A stretch of 64,000 nucleotides of DNA from Nostoc flagelliforme FACHB-838 (GCF_014698065.1 NZ_JACJSI010000007.1:102254-166253); one strand, 5' to 3'. Numbered from the stretch's first letter, positions 27,406 through 36,878 are shown. A program made the numbers and translations. Notes: a model not told the origin generated them from the sequence alone.

Positions 27406-28248
27406 CTACAACAGCGAGTCCATCAAATTCATCACTTTAATCGCACCTGCGGACAAAGTGCTTGTTGCTGTGTGGTTAACTTGATATTCTAGTAATCCTT
27501 TCAGAGAAATTAGCTTCAGGCTATTTTCGGCAAGAGTCTGTGCGATCGCATCTGCTGCGGGTAGATATCCGATCGCTCCCAAATCTGCTAACACAGCTCG
27601 ACGCAATTGCAATTTTTCTCCCCCTAAAGCCTTTACTAACCGTTCTCCATAAACTGGTTCTTGGGTTAATTGATACATGGCTCGTGCGGCAGCATATTGC
27701 ACCAATTCGATTGGATGCTCTAAAAATGGTGTTATCAAATGGGTGAACTCAGTCGCCCTCAAGGTTCCCAAGGCTTCCAAGATGGCATCGTAAGGTTGAG
27801 ATAAATCAGGCTGTGATATCAGCTGCTCTCCCTGCAAACCTACTTCTAATAGTTTGATTAGTGCAGGGATACAAGCCGGATCGCCCAGCATCTCTAAGGA
27901 TTGTGCCGCTGCTTCTCGTACATAAAAATCTGAGCAGTCTAAACACCCAATTAAAGGTGATACTGCCTGGCGATCGCTTAGTTTCCCTAAAGCTCTAGCT
28001 GCGTTCCGCCGTAGAGGATATCCGCCTTCTGGTGTCCTGTCGGCTTCATCCTCTAACGCTTTAATCAGTGCTGTAACCGCAGCTGGTTCACTTATGCGAA
28101 ACCTACCCAACCACCAGGCAGCATAAAACCGCAGACCTAAATCTGCACTTTCAAGATTAACTAGAGCCTGCTCTACCGTTAAAGATCCACCGTCGGCATT
28201 GCCACCTGTCAGTGATAAATCTTCAATTTTCTGCGGACTGAGATTCAT
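27406..28248 (-). CDS. cpcE: Phycocyanin alpha-subunit phycocyanobilin lyase subunit CpcE
   Basis: A 280-residue HEAT-repeat protein, normal length for CpcE. Repeats include LRFYAAWWLGRFRISEPAAVTALIKAL, LRRNAARALGKLSDRQAVSPLIGCL and FYVREAAAQSLEMLGDPACIPALIKLL. It works with CpcF to add phycocyanobilin to the alpha subunit. Its start overlaps the end of cpcD by 26 bases, so the two are translationally coupled. Its position directly after the linker genes is typical of cyanobacterial cpc operons. Confidence 0.9.
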   Translation of the reverse strand: MNLSPQKIEDLSLTGGNADGGSLTVEQALVNLESADLGLRFYAAWWLGRFRISEPAAVTALIKALEDEADRTPEGGYPLRRNAARALGKLSDRQAVSPLIGCLDCSDFYVREAAAQSLEMLGDPACIPALIKLLEVGLQGEQLISQPDLSQPYDAILEALGTLRATEFTHLITPFLEHPIELVQYAAARAMYQLTQEPVYGERLVKALGGEKLQLRRAVLADLGAIGYLPAADAIAQTLAENSLKLISLKGLLEYQVNHTATSTLSAGAIKVMNLMDSLL

Positions 28249-28486
28249 GGTTGTGTTCGCTGTGTGTTGTCTCAGCGTTCAATGGCTGAATGCTGACTAT
28301 TTTGCCACCCAAGCGAGTAATCCGCTGCATTTCCTGATTCATCCGGTTCTCAGGCACTGTGATAAACACACTGGCACTAGAACGAATGGGATAGCCGACT
28401 TTTTCTGTTTCTTCGCTTTGGCGCAGACCGACTACTTCATAGCGGAAGGAGCGGCTACTATTTCTACCATTAATTTGTCCAAGCAT
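28223..28486 (-). CDS. cpcD: Rod-capping linker CpcD
   Basis: An 87-residue protein. Its CpcD domain reads RSFRYEVVGL, VFITVPENRMNQEMQRITRLGGKIVSIQPL, and covers most of the protein; a polar tail follows. CpcD caps the distal end of phycobilisome rods. The same domain forms the C-terminal ends of the two larger linkers upstream. It overlaps cpcE by 26 bases. Confidence 0.9.
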   Translation of the reverse strand: MLGQINGRNSSRSFRYEVVGLRQSEETEKVGYPIRSSASVFITVPENRMNQEMQRITRLGGKIVSIQPLNAETTHSEHNHESQSAEN

Positions 28487-28575
28487 AAATCAATTCCAAA
28501 TTTATAAATTAAAGTTTTCATTAGTCCTTGGTCTGTAATTAATGACCAATGACTAATGACCAATGACCAATGAGA

Positions 28576-29445
28576 CTAAAGTGGCTTCACACTAGCAATC
28601 TTGCCACCTTGTTTTACCACTCTCTGGAAGTAAGCAGATAGTCCTTCATAAGGTACAATCACAGCTTGATTGACCCGGCGTGTGCTAGGATACCCAGCTC
28701 CAAAAACGCCTGCCACTTCAATGCGGTAAAGTCTGCCTTCTTGTCCGAAAGTTCCTGCACCACCAAAAGTACTGTTGGGGGTAACGCCTTTGTCAGGAGC
28801 AACGTAGGAAAAGCCGGAAGGGCCACCAGATGGAGGAACAACAACAGATGCACTATTGCGACCTAGTTCACCGGCAAGGCGGGGGGAATTACCTCTAAGC
28901 TGGGAGGTATCGCTATTGGCATAGCCGCGATAAAGTTGGAATATTCGGCTAAATCCGACAGTTTTCTGACCTGTTTGAGTTTTGAAACCGCGATAGAAAG
29001 GCACAATATTGTCACCAAAGCTACTTTGATACTCTGGCGAATCAATATAGGAATCAATGTCGGCTTCATATCCCTTGGTTTGATATAAGTCTAAGTGATA
29101 AATCACTTCAGACTCATCGTATGGCGCACGACCCAACAAATGTTTATAGTTCAGTTCAATGACGCGAGTTTGAAAACTGTTGTAGAAAAACTTGGATTTG
29201 TACAGTTCTGATTTGGCTACTTGACGCACAAATTCTTGTACTGTGCTTTTCCCATCGCGCAGAATAGATTCAGCACTTGTGAGACGCTCAGATTTCATTA
29301 AGTAATCGTTGCCCAACAGCTGACGATAGACGGCAGAAATTATCTGCTCTATGTCTTCTTTACTTGCATTTGGGCGCAATTCTAGAGGAGCGTTATCACT
29401 AAAAGCTTCTGTTCCCAGACGGGAAGCTGCTGTTGTAATAGCCAT
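28576..29445 (-). CDS. cpcC: Phycobilisome rod linker (CpcC type), second copy
   Basis: 289 residues from the ATG at 29445, which begins [17 protein letters not shown], the normal rod-linker opening; the longer frame adds 25 unrelated residues. The N-terminal PBS-linker domain ([18 protein letters not shown] through [30 protein letters not shown]) is about 180 residues. A Gly/Ser/Pro linker follows, then a C-terminal CpcD-like domain ([10 protein letters not shown]...[25 protein letters not shown]). It joins phycocyanin hexamers along the rod. It follows a paralogue, so this operon has two 30-kDa-class linkers, as in cpcH/cpcI of chromatic adapters. Confidence 0.88.
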   Translation of the reverse strand: MAITTAASRLGTEAFSDNAPLELRPNASKEDIEQIISAVYRQLLGNDYLMKSERLTSAESILRDGKSTVQEFVRQVAKSELYKSKFFYNSFQTRVIELNYKHLLGRAPYDESEVIYHLDLYQTKGYEADIDSYIDSPEYQSSFGDNIVPFYRGFKTQTGQKTVGFSRIFQLYRGYANSDTSQLRGNSPRLAGELGRNSASVVVPPSGGPSGFSYVAPDKGVTPNSTFGGAGTFGQEGRLYRIEVAGVFGAGYPSTRRVNQAVIVPYEGLSAYFQRVVKQGGKIASVKPL

Positions 29446-29538
29446 TGGTAATTTTCCTTTTGTAATTGGTAATTGGCAAAGGGAGTGGGGAGTGGAGAGT
29501 TGGGAGTAGCGAATATTCACTACTCCTAACTCCCTAGT

Positions 29539-29562
29539 AGAGACGCGATTAATCGCGTCTCT
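29539..29562. repeat. 24-bp perfect palindrome between the two linker genes
   Basis: AGAGACGCGATT and its complement AATCGCGTCTCT make a perfect palindrome in the gap between cpcC copies. The same GTAGAGACG-type palindrome occurs at 32813-32839. Confidence 0.65.
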
Positions 29563-29588
29563 CCCTACTCCCCACCCCGATTCCCTCT

Positions 29589-30401
29589 TTATACAGATGT
29601 GATGCTAATAACCTTGCTGCCCTTACGATTAAGCTGCTGCAATTTACTAGAAAGTTGTTCGTAAGGTACGAGAAATTCCGCACTACCGCGCCGCACTACA
29701 GATGAGTTTGGAGAAGCTGCTTGTAGTACCCTAATTCGGTATGTTTCTCCTCTCCCACCTGATGAGATGCCCGTTAAGGCTCCTGTAGAGACTGGGTAGA
29801 TAGGTGAAGCCAGATTCTTAGCTATTTCCCAAGTTAGGCGTCCTTGTTTTTGCCCTTGAGCGCGATCGCTATTGGCATAACCCCGATACAGCTGGAACAA
29901 TCGGCTATAGCCAACGTTTTTCAGCCCTACTGGGCTATTAAAGCCACGATAGTATGGTACTATATTTTCGCCAAAGCTTTCTTGATATTCTAGTGAGTCA
30001 ATGTATGAGTTAATCTCAGCTTCGTAACCTTGTGAGTTGTAAAGTTCGACGTGGTACGAAATTTCTGACTCATCTTCTGGGGCGCGACCCAATAAATGCT
30101 TATAATTCAACTCGATAAAGCGAATTTGCGAGTTTGAATGGAAAAACTTATTCCGATAAAGTTCCGACTGAGCAATGGCTAACACAAATCCCTTAACTGA
30201 AATATCGCCTTGCTGCAACAGTGATTCAGCACTGACAAGACGTTCTGATTCCATTAGGTATTCATTACCCAAAACCTGACGGTAAGCTGCCCGGATGATC
30301 GCCTTCACATCCGTTTCTGTTCTATCGAGACGTAGTTCTGCCAGTCCTGAGTTTTCAAAGGCTCCAATTCCTAGCCTTGTTGCTTGTCCCAAAGCTGCCA
30401 T
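29589..30401 (-). CDS. cpcC: Phycobilisome rod linker (CpcC type), first copy
   Basis: A 270-residue linker with the same design as the next gene: PBS-linker domain ([70 protein letters not shown]) and a CpcD-like end ([11 protein letters not shown]...[25 protein letters not shown]). It starts at ATG with a GGAGG-like site (AACTGAGGAGGTTTAAAG) just upstream. It follows cpcA after about 415 bases that hold a hairpin. A PecC (phycoerythrocyanin) identity is less likely because the upstream subunits are phycocyanin. Confidence 0.88.
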   Translation of the reverse strand: MAALGQATRLGIGAFENSGLAELRLDRTETDVKAIIRAAYRQVLGNEYLMESERLVSAESLLQQGDISVKGFVLAIAQSELYRNKFFHSNSQIRFIELNYKHLLGRAPEDESEISYHVELYNSQGYEAEINSYIDSLEYQESFGENIVPYYRGFNSPVGLKNVGYSRLFQLYRGYANSDRAQGQKQGRLTWEIAKNLASPIYPVSTGALTGISSGGRGETYRIRVLQAASPNSSVVRRGSAEFLVPYEQLSSKLQQLNRKGSKVISITSV

Positions 30402-30817
30402 CTTTAAACCTCCTCAGTTTTAGCTATAAAACTGAATGCGTTTTAGAAATTTTTTTTCTAGTCTTTATTAATCAAGAAAGAATTTAGGAGTCAGAGGCCA
30501 AAATTCAGAAATTAATTCTATCTACTCGTAGATACCGCAACGCTTTCGCTCGCTCTTAGCGTCTCGCAGAGAAGGAGTCTACAAGTTTCTGAAGAAACGG
30601 TGAAACACCACACTAAATAAATATATGTGCATATTTAGTGGTCTGTTTTAGTAGTGGTGGGTCTGAATCCCACACTCAAATATTTCTGAATTCTGTATTC
30701 TGAATTTTGAATTCTTGTTTAAGAGTCTTTTGAAAATAAAACTGCCCAGAAAGGTAAACCAACTCCTAGCTATTTGCTAACAGAGCTTGTTTTCCTTTCC
30801 GGGCTAAATACACTCTA
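30402..30817. other. cpcA to linker gap with processing/attenuation hairpin
   Basis: A 416-base gap inside the cpc operon. It contains the hairpin at 30744-30804, an AT-rich inverted repeat around 30610-30640 (CACTAAATAAATAT / ATATTTAGTG) and a GCGTCTCGCAGAGAAG repeat at 30556-30575. No ORF. Such gaps reduce linker expression relative to CpcBA. Confidence 0.5.
30744..30804 (-). terminator. Hairpin plus T-run after cpcA (partial terminator/attenuator)
   Basis: In the transcript, GCCCGGAAAGG and CCTTTCTGGGC pair (one G-U pair) around a 39-base loop, about 14 bases after the cpcA stop, and are followed by a T-rich AGTTTTATTTTC. This is the place where cpc operons usually stop most transcripts, giving abundant cpcBA and less linker mRNA. 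Confidence 0.65.
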
Positions 30818-31306
30818 TTAGCTTAGAGCGTTAATTGCGTAGTCGATGTAGGAATTAGCTTCTACAGCAGGGTCGCCACTTAGACCGTGGTTAGCCTTGA
30901 TGTACTTGAGAGCTTCAACGTACCAGCTGGGAGATAGATCAAAGGTGCGGTTGATTTCAGCCAAGCCAGAAATCAAGAAGTCATCCAAGGGGCCTGTACC
31001 ACCGACAACTAAGGAATAGGTAACAATCCGCAGGTAGTAGCCGATGTCACGCGCACACTTTTCTTTACCAGTGTTGGTAGAAGCGAAGTTAGGGCCTTGT
31101 TGTTGAGTGGTGTAAGGGAACTTGTTGTATACAGCTTGAGCTGCGCCTTCTGTCAAACGTTGAGCATTGGCGCTCAAAGCTTTTGCTGCTTCTAAGCTAG
31201 CTGGAGCTTGACGGAAACGACCAAAAGCGGTTTGAATTTCTGTGCTGGAGAGAAAGCGACCTTGAGAATCTGCTGCTGCAACTGCTTCGGTAAGAGGTGT
31301 CTTCAT
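30818..31306 (-). CDS. cpcA: C-phycocyanin alpha subunit
   Basis: A 162-residue phycobiliprotein. It opens [20 protein letters not shown]. The chromophore Cys is residue 84 in [14 protein letters not shown], and the end is [11 protein letters not shown]. The segment [23 protein letters not shown] supports phycocyanin over phycoerythrocyanin, whose alpha subunit reads differently at these blocks. It pairs with CpcB, binds one phycocyanobilin, and forms the rods. Encoded 83 bases after cpcB. Confidence 0.95.
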   Translation of the reverse strand: MKTPLTEAVAAADSQGRFLSSTEIQTAFGRFRQAPASLEAAKALSANAQRLTEGAAQAVYNKFPYTTQQQGPNFASTNTGKEKCARDIGYYLRIVTYSLVVGGTGPLDDFLISGLAEINRTFDLSPSWYVEALKYIKANHGLSGDPAVEANSYIDYAINALS

Positions 31307-31389
31307 CGGTTTAGTATCTCCCTATTTACAATTTTGTTGAAATTTGTTTTGTCTAACTGACAGTAGTCAGTGAATAGTTTGGAGCGGGT

Positions 31390-31911
31390 TTAGCTTACCG
31401 CTGCTGCTGCACGATCAAAGTAGCTAGCAACTTCAGACGAGATAGCGCTGCAATCGCCTCTGGTGATACCGTTGGGGTCGTTAACAAGAGCCAAAGCTGC
31501 GTCCTTCATTTTTTGCACACCAACTGCTACAGAAGCACCAGGAGTTCCTAGAGCCAAGTAGGTTTCGCGCAGACCGTTCAAACAACGATCATCTAATACA
31601 CTTGCATCACCTGCAAAGATTGCATAAGTTACATAGCGTAAGATGATTTCCATGTCACGCAAGCAAGCAGCATTTCTACGGTTGGTGTAAGCATTACCAC
31701 CAGGAGCAATCAACTGAGGTTGTTCTGCAAACAGAGCGCGAGCTGCATTGGCAACAATTGCTGAGGAGTTGCTGGTAATCCGGTTTACGGTATCTGCACG
31801 CTTGTTGCCATCTTTTACTAGGGCAGCTAGAGCGTCTAACTGAGCAGAGCTGAGATATTCACCGCGGGCATCAGCTTGGGTGATTACTTTTGCAAATGCA
31901 TCTAAAACCAT
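31390..31911 (-). CDS. cpcB: C-phycocyanin beta subunit
   Basis: A 173-residue phycobiliprotein. It contains [36 protein letters not shown] and two chromophore Cys: residue 83 in [17 protein letters not shown] and about 153 in ITRGDCSAI. It is the first gene of the seven-gene cpc operon and the main product of its promoter, which must lie in the long upstream gap. Codon choice is regular, as expected for a highly expressed gene. Confidence 0.95.
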   Translation of the reverse strand: MVLDAFAKVITQADARGEYLSSAQLDALAALVKDGNKRADTVNRITSNSSAIVANAARALFAEQPQLIAPGGNAYTNRRNAACLRDMEIILRYVTYAIFAGDASVLDDRCLNGLRETYLALGTPGASVAVGVQKMKDAALALVNDPNGITRGDCSAISSEVASYFDRAAAAVS

Positions 31912-32204
31912 TGCCTTAAATCTCCTAGTTTGCTTGGTTAAGAATAATTGGACTCAAAACTGAATGGTTCAGCTTTTTTGATGTCAGCACTGCCTGACGA
32001 GTTACGAAAGGTTCAAAACAGACATCCACCGAATAAGTTTACAATCTCCAGGCTTTCAGATTAAAACTTTTGTTAAAAAACTTCAAACTTCTGTGAACGG
32101 CTGGAAAACCTGATTAAGATGTCGTTTTTTGCCTTCAAGTTATCTTTATACAATGCTGCCGCATCATTATTTATTACAAATTATTGTTATGTTTGTTAAT
32201 CTAT

Positions 32205-32222
32205 TTTACATAACTTTACATT
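32205..32222 (+). promoter_or_regulatory. HLR1-like RpaB-binding site upstream of cpcB
   Basis: TTTACATA-AC-TTTACATT: two 8-base repeats of the form (G/T)TTACA(T/A)(T/A) separated by 2 bases. That is the exact HLR1 layout bound by the response regulator RpaB, which controls light-intensity-dependent photosynthesis genes. It lies 294 bases before the cpcB start. The match is visible; occupancy is inferred. Confidence 0.55.
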
Positions 32223-32417
32223 TACCTCTTTATAATTCATGAGAAGTTAGTGCAGCTAGTGCAGCACCCCGAAAACAGCTATCCATTCGAAAAAAAGCTA
32301 CATAGTAAAACGAGTAAACACTAGCATTGTGCTTTTTGTTGCCAGTATTGCCATACTACAGTTAGTTTTGAGTACTCATTTTGATTGTTATGCTACTCCG
32401 TAAGCGGAACTCTCCCC

Positions 32418-32516
32418 AATACCGTTCGGTTAAGAAATTTCTTTATAGAGGTAGAGGAAGAAAAGAATTATTGAGATAAGAATCCTCTTGCCTCCCCTGC
32501 TTATCCGAACGGTATT
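32418..32516. mobile_element. 99-bp element with 12-bp terminal inverted repeats
   Basis: AATACCGTTCGG (32418-32429) is the exact complement of CCGAACGGTATT (32505-32516). The interior is a purine-rich stretch with no ORF. Related CCGAACAGTACT ends occur alone near 3513 and 32858. It looks like a very small MITE or its solo-end family. Confidence 0.5.
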
Positions 32517-32812
32517 GCAAGTCCCCTAAAAGACCAACTGCCAAATTAAATAAAGGTTTTCTGGTTTAAATGTTGGGATAGCTTGGACGTAAAGGTTAGC
32601 CAATGTCTTCAATTGTTGTCAAAGCTTGTCTATCATGATAAAATTCTTGCATTTGTAAACCATAAAAATACTAATCATTTCCCAAATTATGAGCTAACTT
32701 TACATACCATAAAATATGACTTGTTGGCGGGATGAAGATAGGAAAATGGTTGTTTGCTAGCTTTACAAAGATGCGATAAATAGCTGTTTCCACGAAAGAA
32801 AGATTAATTATT

Positions 32813-32839
32813 GTAGAGACGGCGATTCATCGCGTCTCT
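32813..32839. repeat. GTAGAGACG palindrome copy
   Basis: GTAGAGACGGCGATTCATCG runs into CGTCTCT, an imperfect palindrome of the same family as 29539-29562. It is followed by CCGAACAGTACT. Confidence 0.55.
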
Positions 32840-33158
32840 TGCCTTAACCGAACAGTACTGAGATTCATAGAATTAGAACTCTAGCATATAGATGATTTCA
32901 AGTTTATTAAGTACAGAAGCTAAGTCTAAAGCCCAGGTATAAATACTGTTTCCTGGATCTGTCTCCAAAATTCTCAATTTAACTTTAGTAGTTAAAACTA
33001 GTAATAAATTATCAAGCTTTTTACATTAACTGTCGTTTCAAAGCAATAACAAAAAACTGACATAACTACTTGATTCAGCCAGATTAATCATATGATAATA
33101 ATTATGATATTTTCTCCAGCTTTGAAAAACCATTAAAACTTACTTAGGAAGATGAATC

Positions 33159-34205
33159 ATGTCATTACTTAATATCCTTCATTTAGTTGGATCTGCACAC
33201 AATGATTTTTACTGTGATTTATCACGGCTTTACGCCCAAGACTGTTTGGCAGCAACAGCAGATCACTCGCTTTATAACTTTCAAATTGCATACATTACAC
33301 CTGATCGCCAATGGCGATTTCCTAACTCCCTCAGTCGAGAAGATATTGGTTTCACGAAACCGATTCCTCTGTTTGATGCCATACAGTTTCTAACGGTGCA
33401 AAACATTGACATCATGTTGCCACAAATGTTTTGTATTCCTGGAATGACTCAGTACCGCGCCCTATTCGATCTGCTCAAGATCCCTTATATAGGCAATACT
33501 CCAGATATTATGGCGATCGCAGCTCACAAAGCCAGAGCCAAAGCAATTGTCGAAGCCGCAGGGGTAAAAGTGCCTCGTGGAGAATTGCTTCGCCAAGGAG
33601 ATGTTCCGACAATTACACTTCCAGCAGTCATCAAACCCGTAAGTTCTGACAACTCTTTAGGGGTGACTTTAGTCAAAGAGGCTACTGAATATGACGCTGC
33701 TCTGAAGAAAGCGTTTGAATATGCTTCGGAGGTCATTGTAGAAGAATTCATCGAACTCGGACGAGAAGTCAGATGCGGTATTATTGCCAAAGACGGGGAG
33801 CTAATGGGTTTACCCCTTGAAGAGTATTTGGTAGACCCTCACGATAAACCGATCCGCAACCATGCTGATAAACTCCAACAAACGGAGGATGGCGACTTGC
33901 GTTTTGCCGCTAAAGATAATATCAAATCTTGGATTGTAGACCCTAACGATCCAATTACCGAAAAGGTTCAACAAGTGGCTAAAAAGTGTCATGCAGCTTT
34001 AGGTTGTCGCCACTACAGTTTATTTGACTTCCGAATCGACCCAAAAGGAGAACCTTGGTTCTTAGAAGCCGGATTGTATTGTTCTTTTGCCCCCAAAAGT
34101 GTGATTTCCTCTATGGCGAAAGCAGCGGGAATCCCTCTAAATGATTTATTAATAACTGCTATCAATGAAACCTTAAGTAGTAATAAAAAGGCATTACAAA
34201 ATTGA
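33159..34205 (+). CDS. mysD: D-Ala-D-Ala-ligase-like mycosporine ligase MysD
   Basis: A 348-residue ATP-grasp ligase. An AGGAAG site precedes the ATG. ATP-grasp blocks: LPAVIKPVSSDNSLGVTLVK, EVIVEEFIELGREVRCGII, and SLFDFRIDPKGEPWFLEAGLYCSF. In Nostoc-type MAA clusters this enzyme adds an amino acid (for example serine or threonine) to mycosporine-glycine, giving shinorine or porphyra-334. It sits opposite mysC with converging 3' ends, the arrangement I recall for N. punctiforme. A true cell-wall Ddl is possible by fold, but the neighbouring mysABC make MysD far more likely. Confidence 0.85.
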   Translation: MSLLNILHLVGSAHNDFYCDLSRLYAQDCLAATADHSLYNFQIAYITPDRQWRFPNSLSREDIGFTKPIPLFDAIQFLTVQNIDIMLPQMFCIPGMTQYRALFDLLKIPYIGNTPDIMAIAAHKARAKAIVEAAGVKVPRGELLRQGDVPTITLPAVIKPVSSDNSLGVTLVKEATEYDAALKKAFEYASEVIVEEFIELGREVRCGIIAKDGELMGLPLEEYLVDPHDKPIRNHADKLQQTEDGDLRFAAKDNIKSWIVDPNDPITEKVQQVAKKCHAALGCRHYSLFDFRIDPKGEPWFLEAGLYCSFAPKSVISSMAKAAGIPLNDLLITAINETLSSNKKALQN

Positions 34206-34551
34206 CAGTGAATTGGTTATAGAACTTACGCACAGGCAACGGAAAAAGGACTTATACCAATTCACGAAAATCCTGATACATACAGATTTATCGTAGGGGC
34301 ATGGCATTGCCATACCCTTACCAGCCTATTTGTATCATTATTAAAGTTAAATGGTATTACGCACAGTCTACAAATTCTCGGCGCTCTTCTTTACGAGACG
34401 CTACGCGATGGCGTAGTGTCTCGTAGAAAAGGCGTCTTGGCGGTTTGATAAATTAAGCTTTTTAGCAATTTGTGCGTAAGTCCTGATAAGTAATCACCCG
34501 AACTTGATATAAGATAGAACTTGTTCAAACAGGTTTTCACCAATCTGAGTA
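34206..34551. other. mysD-mysC convergent gap, holds a MITE-like element
   Basis: The 346-base gap between the converging mysD and mysC ends. It is almost filled by the inverted-repeat element at 34224-34481. Inside are a GTAGGGGCATGGCATTGCC palindrome (about 34294-34318) and a GCGATGGCGTAGTGTCTCGTAG repeat. No ORF. Confidence 0.5.
34224..34481. mobile_element. 258-bp MITE-like element with ACTTACGCACA ends
   Basis: ACTTACGCACA at 34224-34234 is the exact inverted copy of TGTGCGTAAGT at 34471-34481. The inside has no ORF and carries known Nostoc-type palindromes. Such non-coding terminal-inverted-repeat units fit a miniature transposable element. No target duplication could be fixed by eye. 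Confidence 0.55.
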
Positions 34552-35940
34552 TTAGTCACCGCCTAATTCCACCAGTTTGCCAATATTAAAGTCAATCTTT
34601 ACCCAGCCTTTGAGTTGTTGCAGATTTTGTAGCAAAAGTAAAGTAATTTGCCAATGATGCAAAGTTAAAAATGGTATCGGATCATCCAGACGATAAATTG
34701 CATCTGTACCTCGTAATAACCTCCCAAACCAAGTTTGTAATTGTTTCGCAGAGCGAATCCCAGTCAATCGCCAGATTTCGTGATATATCCAGTAAGTGGG
34801 CTTGCTATCTGCAAGAGGTTCTAGAGGTGCAGCTAGGGGAGTTTTACCAAAATAGGCTTCTGCAACACCTGGGTGATTGTAAAACATTGTAATCGCCGAA
34901 TGGGTGCGGGGATTACATTCAATGGCGTAAGCTGTTCCGTCTTCAGCTTGGATAAAGTCAAGAGACACTTGTCCAGTCAGCCCCAAACTTTTCACGAAAT
35001 GTTGTACCCATTGCCGAATTTGGGGATTTTCGACATTTTCATAATTAATCTGAAACGCAGAAGAATTGGAGCAGCAATGCAACCTTAATTCACCGTCTCG
35101 GACTGTGCTATGAGTACATAATTCTTTCCCAAGAATAAACTCTTGCATAATCCAAGGTTTTTCTGGGCTGATGGGTAAACTCTTGACAAAGGCTGCTGTC
35201 TCTTCTGGAGTGTCACAAGGAAGTTTGGTTAAATTTAAGCGGCGAACTGAGTCGTAAGAAATACTTTTAAGTATATATTTGCGTGTTTCTTGGCTAAAAT
35301 CAAAGTTGATAACTTGTTCAGGATCGGTGATTTTAAAAGATTTGGGGACTGATAAACCAAGCGATCGCGCCTGATCGGTAAAGGCAAATTTATCATCCAG
35401 CATCTTGGTTATATCTGCATCGAAGTGAAAAACTTCACAGTATTCTGATAGTGCAGGTTTTGCTAAAGAGTCGTAATAACTAGCCACAGGACTGCATACG
35501 GGTACATAAATGTCAATCTTTTCTTGTTTGACAATTTCTACTAGCGCCTGAGTGTAGCCTTCTGGGTCATCTTGTGGTGCAGGAATTGTATAAAAACGAC
35601 TTACAGCATTGGAGAATCTATGTCCAGATAACCAATATTTGTTACCTTCAACCAGAATAACTCTGTGTCCGGCTGCATGGAACGAGCGGGCAAGTTGCAA
35701 TGCCTTAGTCATTTTACCGCCGCTAACCAAGATATTCTGGGGATAGGCTGCTACAGCAGGTTTTTTCGTAAACAAAAGGCTCCACAGTAGGGATACCAAT
35801 ACGATGAAAGCATTCAGCGGTAAAGCTATCAGCAATAATGCTAGAGTACCCAGAGTTTTGAATAGCGCTACTATTTTTATCCACACACCCGTTGAGGGCG
35901 TTGTGGATTCGGGGAGAGATAAGGAGATTGATTGAGCCAT
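34552..35940 (-). CDS. mysC: ATP-grasp mycosporine-glycine synthase MysC
   Basis: A 462-residue protein from the ATG at 35940 (AAAGGAAAG ribosome-binding site); the longer frame adds 25 residues. Two N-terminal membrane-like segments (about 20-60: LALLLIALPLNAFIVLVSLLWSLL) precede the ATP-grasp core (YILKSISYDSVRRLNL, PWIMQEFILGKELCTHSTV, VSLDFIQAEDGTAYAIECNPRTHSAI). It joins glycine to 4-deoxygadusol, giving mycosporine-glycine. It is third in the mysABC operon. Confidence 0.88.
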   Translation of the reverse strand: MAQSISLSLPESTTPSTGVWIKIVALFKTLGTLALLLIALPLNAFIVLVSLLWSLLFTKKPAVAAYPQNILVSGGKMTKALQLARSFHAAGHRVILVEGNKYWLSGHRFSNAVSRFYTIPAPQDDPEGYTQALVEIVKQEKIDIYVPVCSPVASYYDSLAKPALSEYCEVFHFDADITKMLDDKFAFTDQARSLGLSVPKSFKITDPEQVINFDFSQETRKYILKSISYDSVRRLNLTKLPCDTPEETAAFVKSLPISPEKPWIMQEFILGKELCTHSTVRDGELRLHCCSNSSAFQINYENVENPQIRQWVQHFVKSLGLTGQVSLDFIQAEDGTAYAIECNPRTHSAITMFYNHPGVAEAYFGKTPLAAPLEPLADSKPTYWIYHEIWRLTGIRSAKQLQTWFGRLLRGTDAIYRLDDPIPFLTLHHWQITLLLLQNLQQLKGWVKIDFNIGKLVELGGD

Positions 35941-36044
35941 AAGTCTTTCCTTTGCGTGGAATGCGGCTTTGCTAGGGAAGCACAGCTGTACTTCCCTAGC
36001 GGATATTGCATCCAAATGAGAACTATTTGAATTTTTTGCGCCTG

Positions 36045-36878
36045 TTACACCAAGCGTCTAATCAGGGTTATACCATCTCGTATGGGTAACAAAACTTGCT
36101 CTACCCGAGGATCTGCGGCGACAATGCGGTTGAATTGAGCGATCGCTTCCCCATTGGCGGTACGCTGTTCGGATGGTAGGTAAACTTGTCCCTGTAACAA
36201 CGTATTATCTACGCAGATTAATCCGTCGGGAGCCAGTAATTGCCTATCCAAGATAATTTGGAAGTACTCTACATATTCCTTTTTATCGGCATCAATGAAG
36301 ATTAGATCAAATGCTTCTTCTGCCACCGCCAGCTTGTGCAGTGTCTCTAGTGCGGGTGCTACTTCTACTACAATCTTGTCACCGTGGGGAGACTCTTGAA
36401 AGCAAGTTTGAGCAAATTCCGCCACGTATGAATCAACCTCACAAGCAATGAGTCGTCCATCATGTGGTAACGCTTCCGCCATCGCCAAGGCTGAATATCC
36501 TGTGAACATTCCCACTTCTAGGATGCGCTTGGCTTTGGTTATATGCACAAACATCTTCAATGTCTGTCCTTCAAGATGTCCTGAGAGCATTTCCTGCTCT
36601 AGTTGCCGCACCGTTTCACCATCACTAAAGCGTTTACTCCAGTCTTCTTTGCTGGTTTTCTGGGCTAGTGCTGTCAATGCTGCCGATTCAGGAGTAGTGC
36701 AATCATCCAAGTAGGGATCTAAACCCGCTGCTAACTGCAACCCTTGCCGCAGAGATGTCAATAGCTCTAAAGGAGTATTACTTTCCTCTGCAATTCTCAG
36801 AGTTTTTTGTAACTGTGCAACTAAGATGCTGTGTGGGGTTATTGGTCTAGCGGTATCTGGGCCTAAAATAGTGGTCAT
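36045..36878 (-). CDS. mysB: O-methyltransferase MysB (4-deoxygadusol formation)
   Basis: A 277-residue SAM-dependent O-methyltransferase of the caffeoyl-CoA type, from ATG 36878 (a longer frame adds 28 residues that overlap mysA). Key blocks: ILEVGMFTGYSALAMAEALP, LIACEVDSYVAEFAQTCF, DLIFIDADKKEYVEYF and LICVDNTLLQGQVY. It methylates the MysA product to 4-deoxygadusol. Its start lies four bases after the mysA stop, so the two are co-translated. Confidence 0.9.
   Translation of the reverse strand: MTTILGPDTARPITPHSILVAQLQKTLRIAEESNTPLELLTSLRQGLQLAAGLDPYLDDCTTPESAALTALAQKTSKEDWSKRFSDGETVRQLEQEMLSGHLEGQTLKMFVHITKAKRILEVGMFTGYSALAMAEALPHDGRLIACEVDSYVAEFAQTCFQESPHGDKIVVEVAPALETLHKLAVAEEAFDLIFIDADKKEYVEYFQIILDRQLLAPDGLICVDNTLLQGQVYLPSEQRTANGEAIAQFNRIVAADPRVEQVLLPIRDGITLIRRLV

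Larger units (their letters stand above)
31912..33158. other. Long regulatory gap between cpcB and mysD
   Basis: A 1247-base divergent gap with no ORF. It holds the cpcB leader, an HLR1-like RpaB site (32205-32222), a 99-base terminal-inverted-repeat element (32418-32516) and a GTAGAGACG palindrome (32813-32839). The first 300 bases before cpcB are AT-rich, as in other cpc upstream regions. The mysD promoter must lie near its right end. Confidence 0.5.

Noticed and set aside
29589..31911. Phycoerythrocyanin (pec) operon
   Set aside because: CpcB and CpcA key blocks (two Cys in beta, KANHGL and [10 protein letters not shown] in alpha) match C-phycocyanin. The pecE/F isomerase-lyase genes are replaced by cpcE/F.
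32858..32872. Second LexA-like box (GAACAGTACTGAG)
   Set aside because: It has AGTAC but lacks the required GTWC half. It belongs to the CCGAACAGTACT repeat family.
33159..34205. Housekeeping D-Ala-D-Ala ligase
   Set aside because: The fold alone cannot tell, but the adjacent mysABC and the convergent arrangement support MysD.
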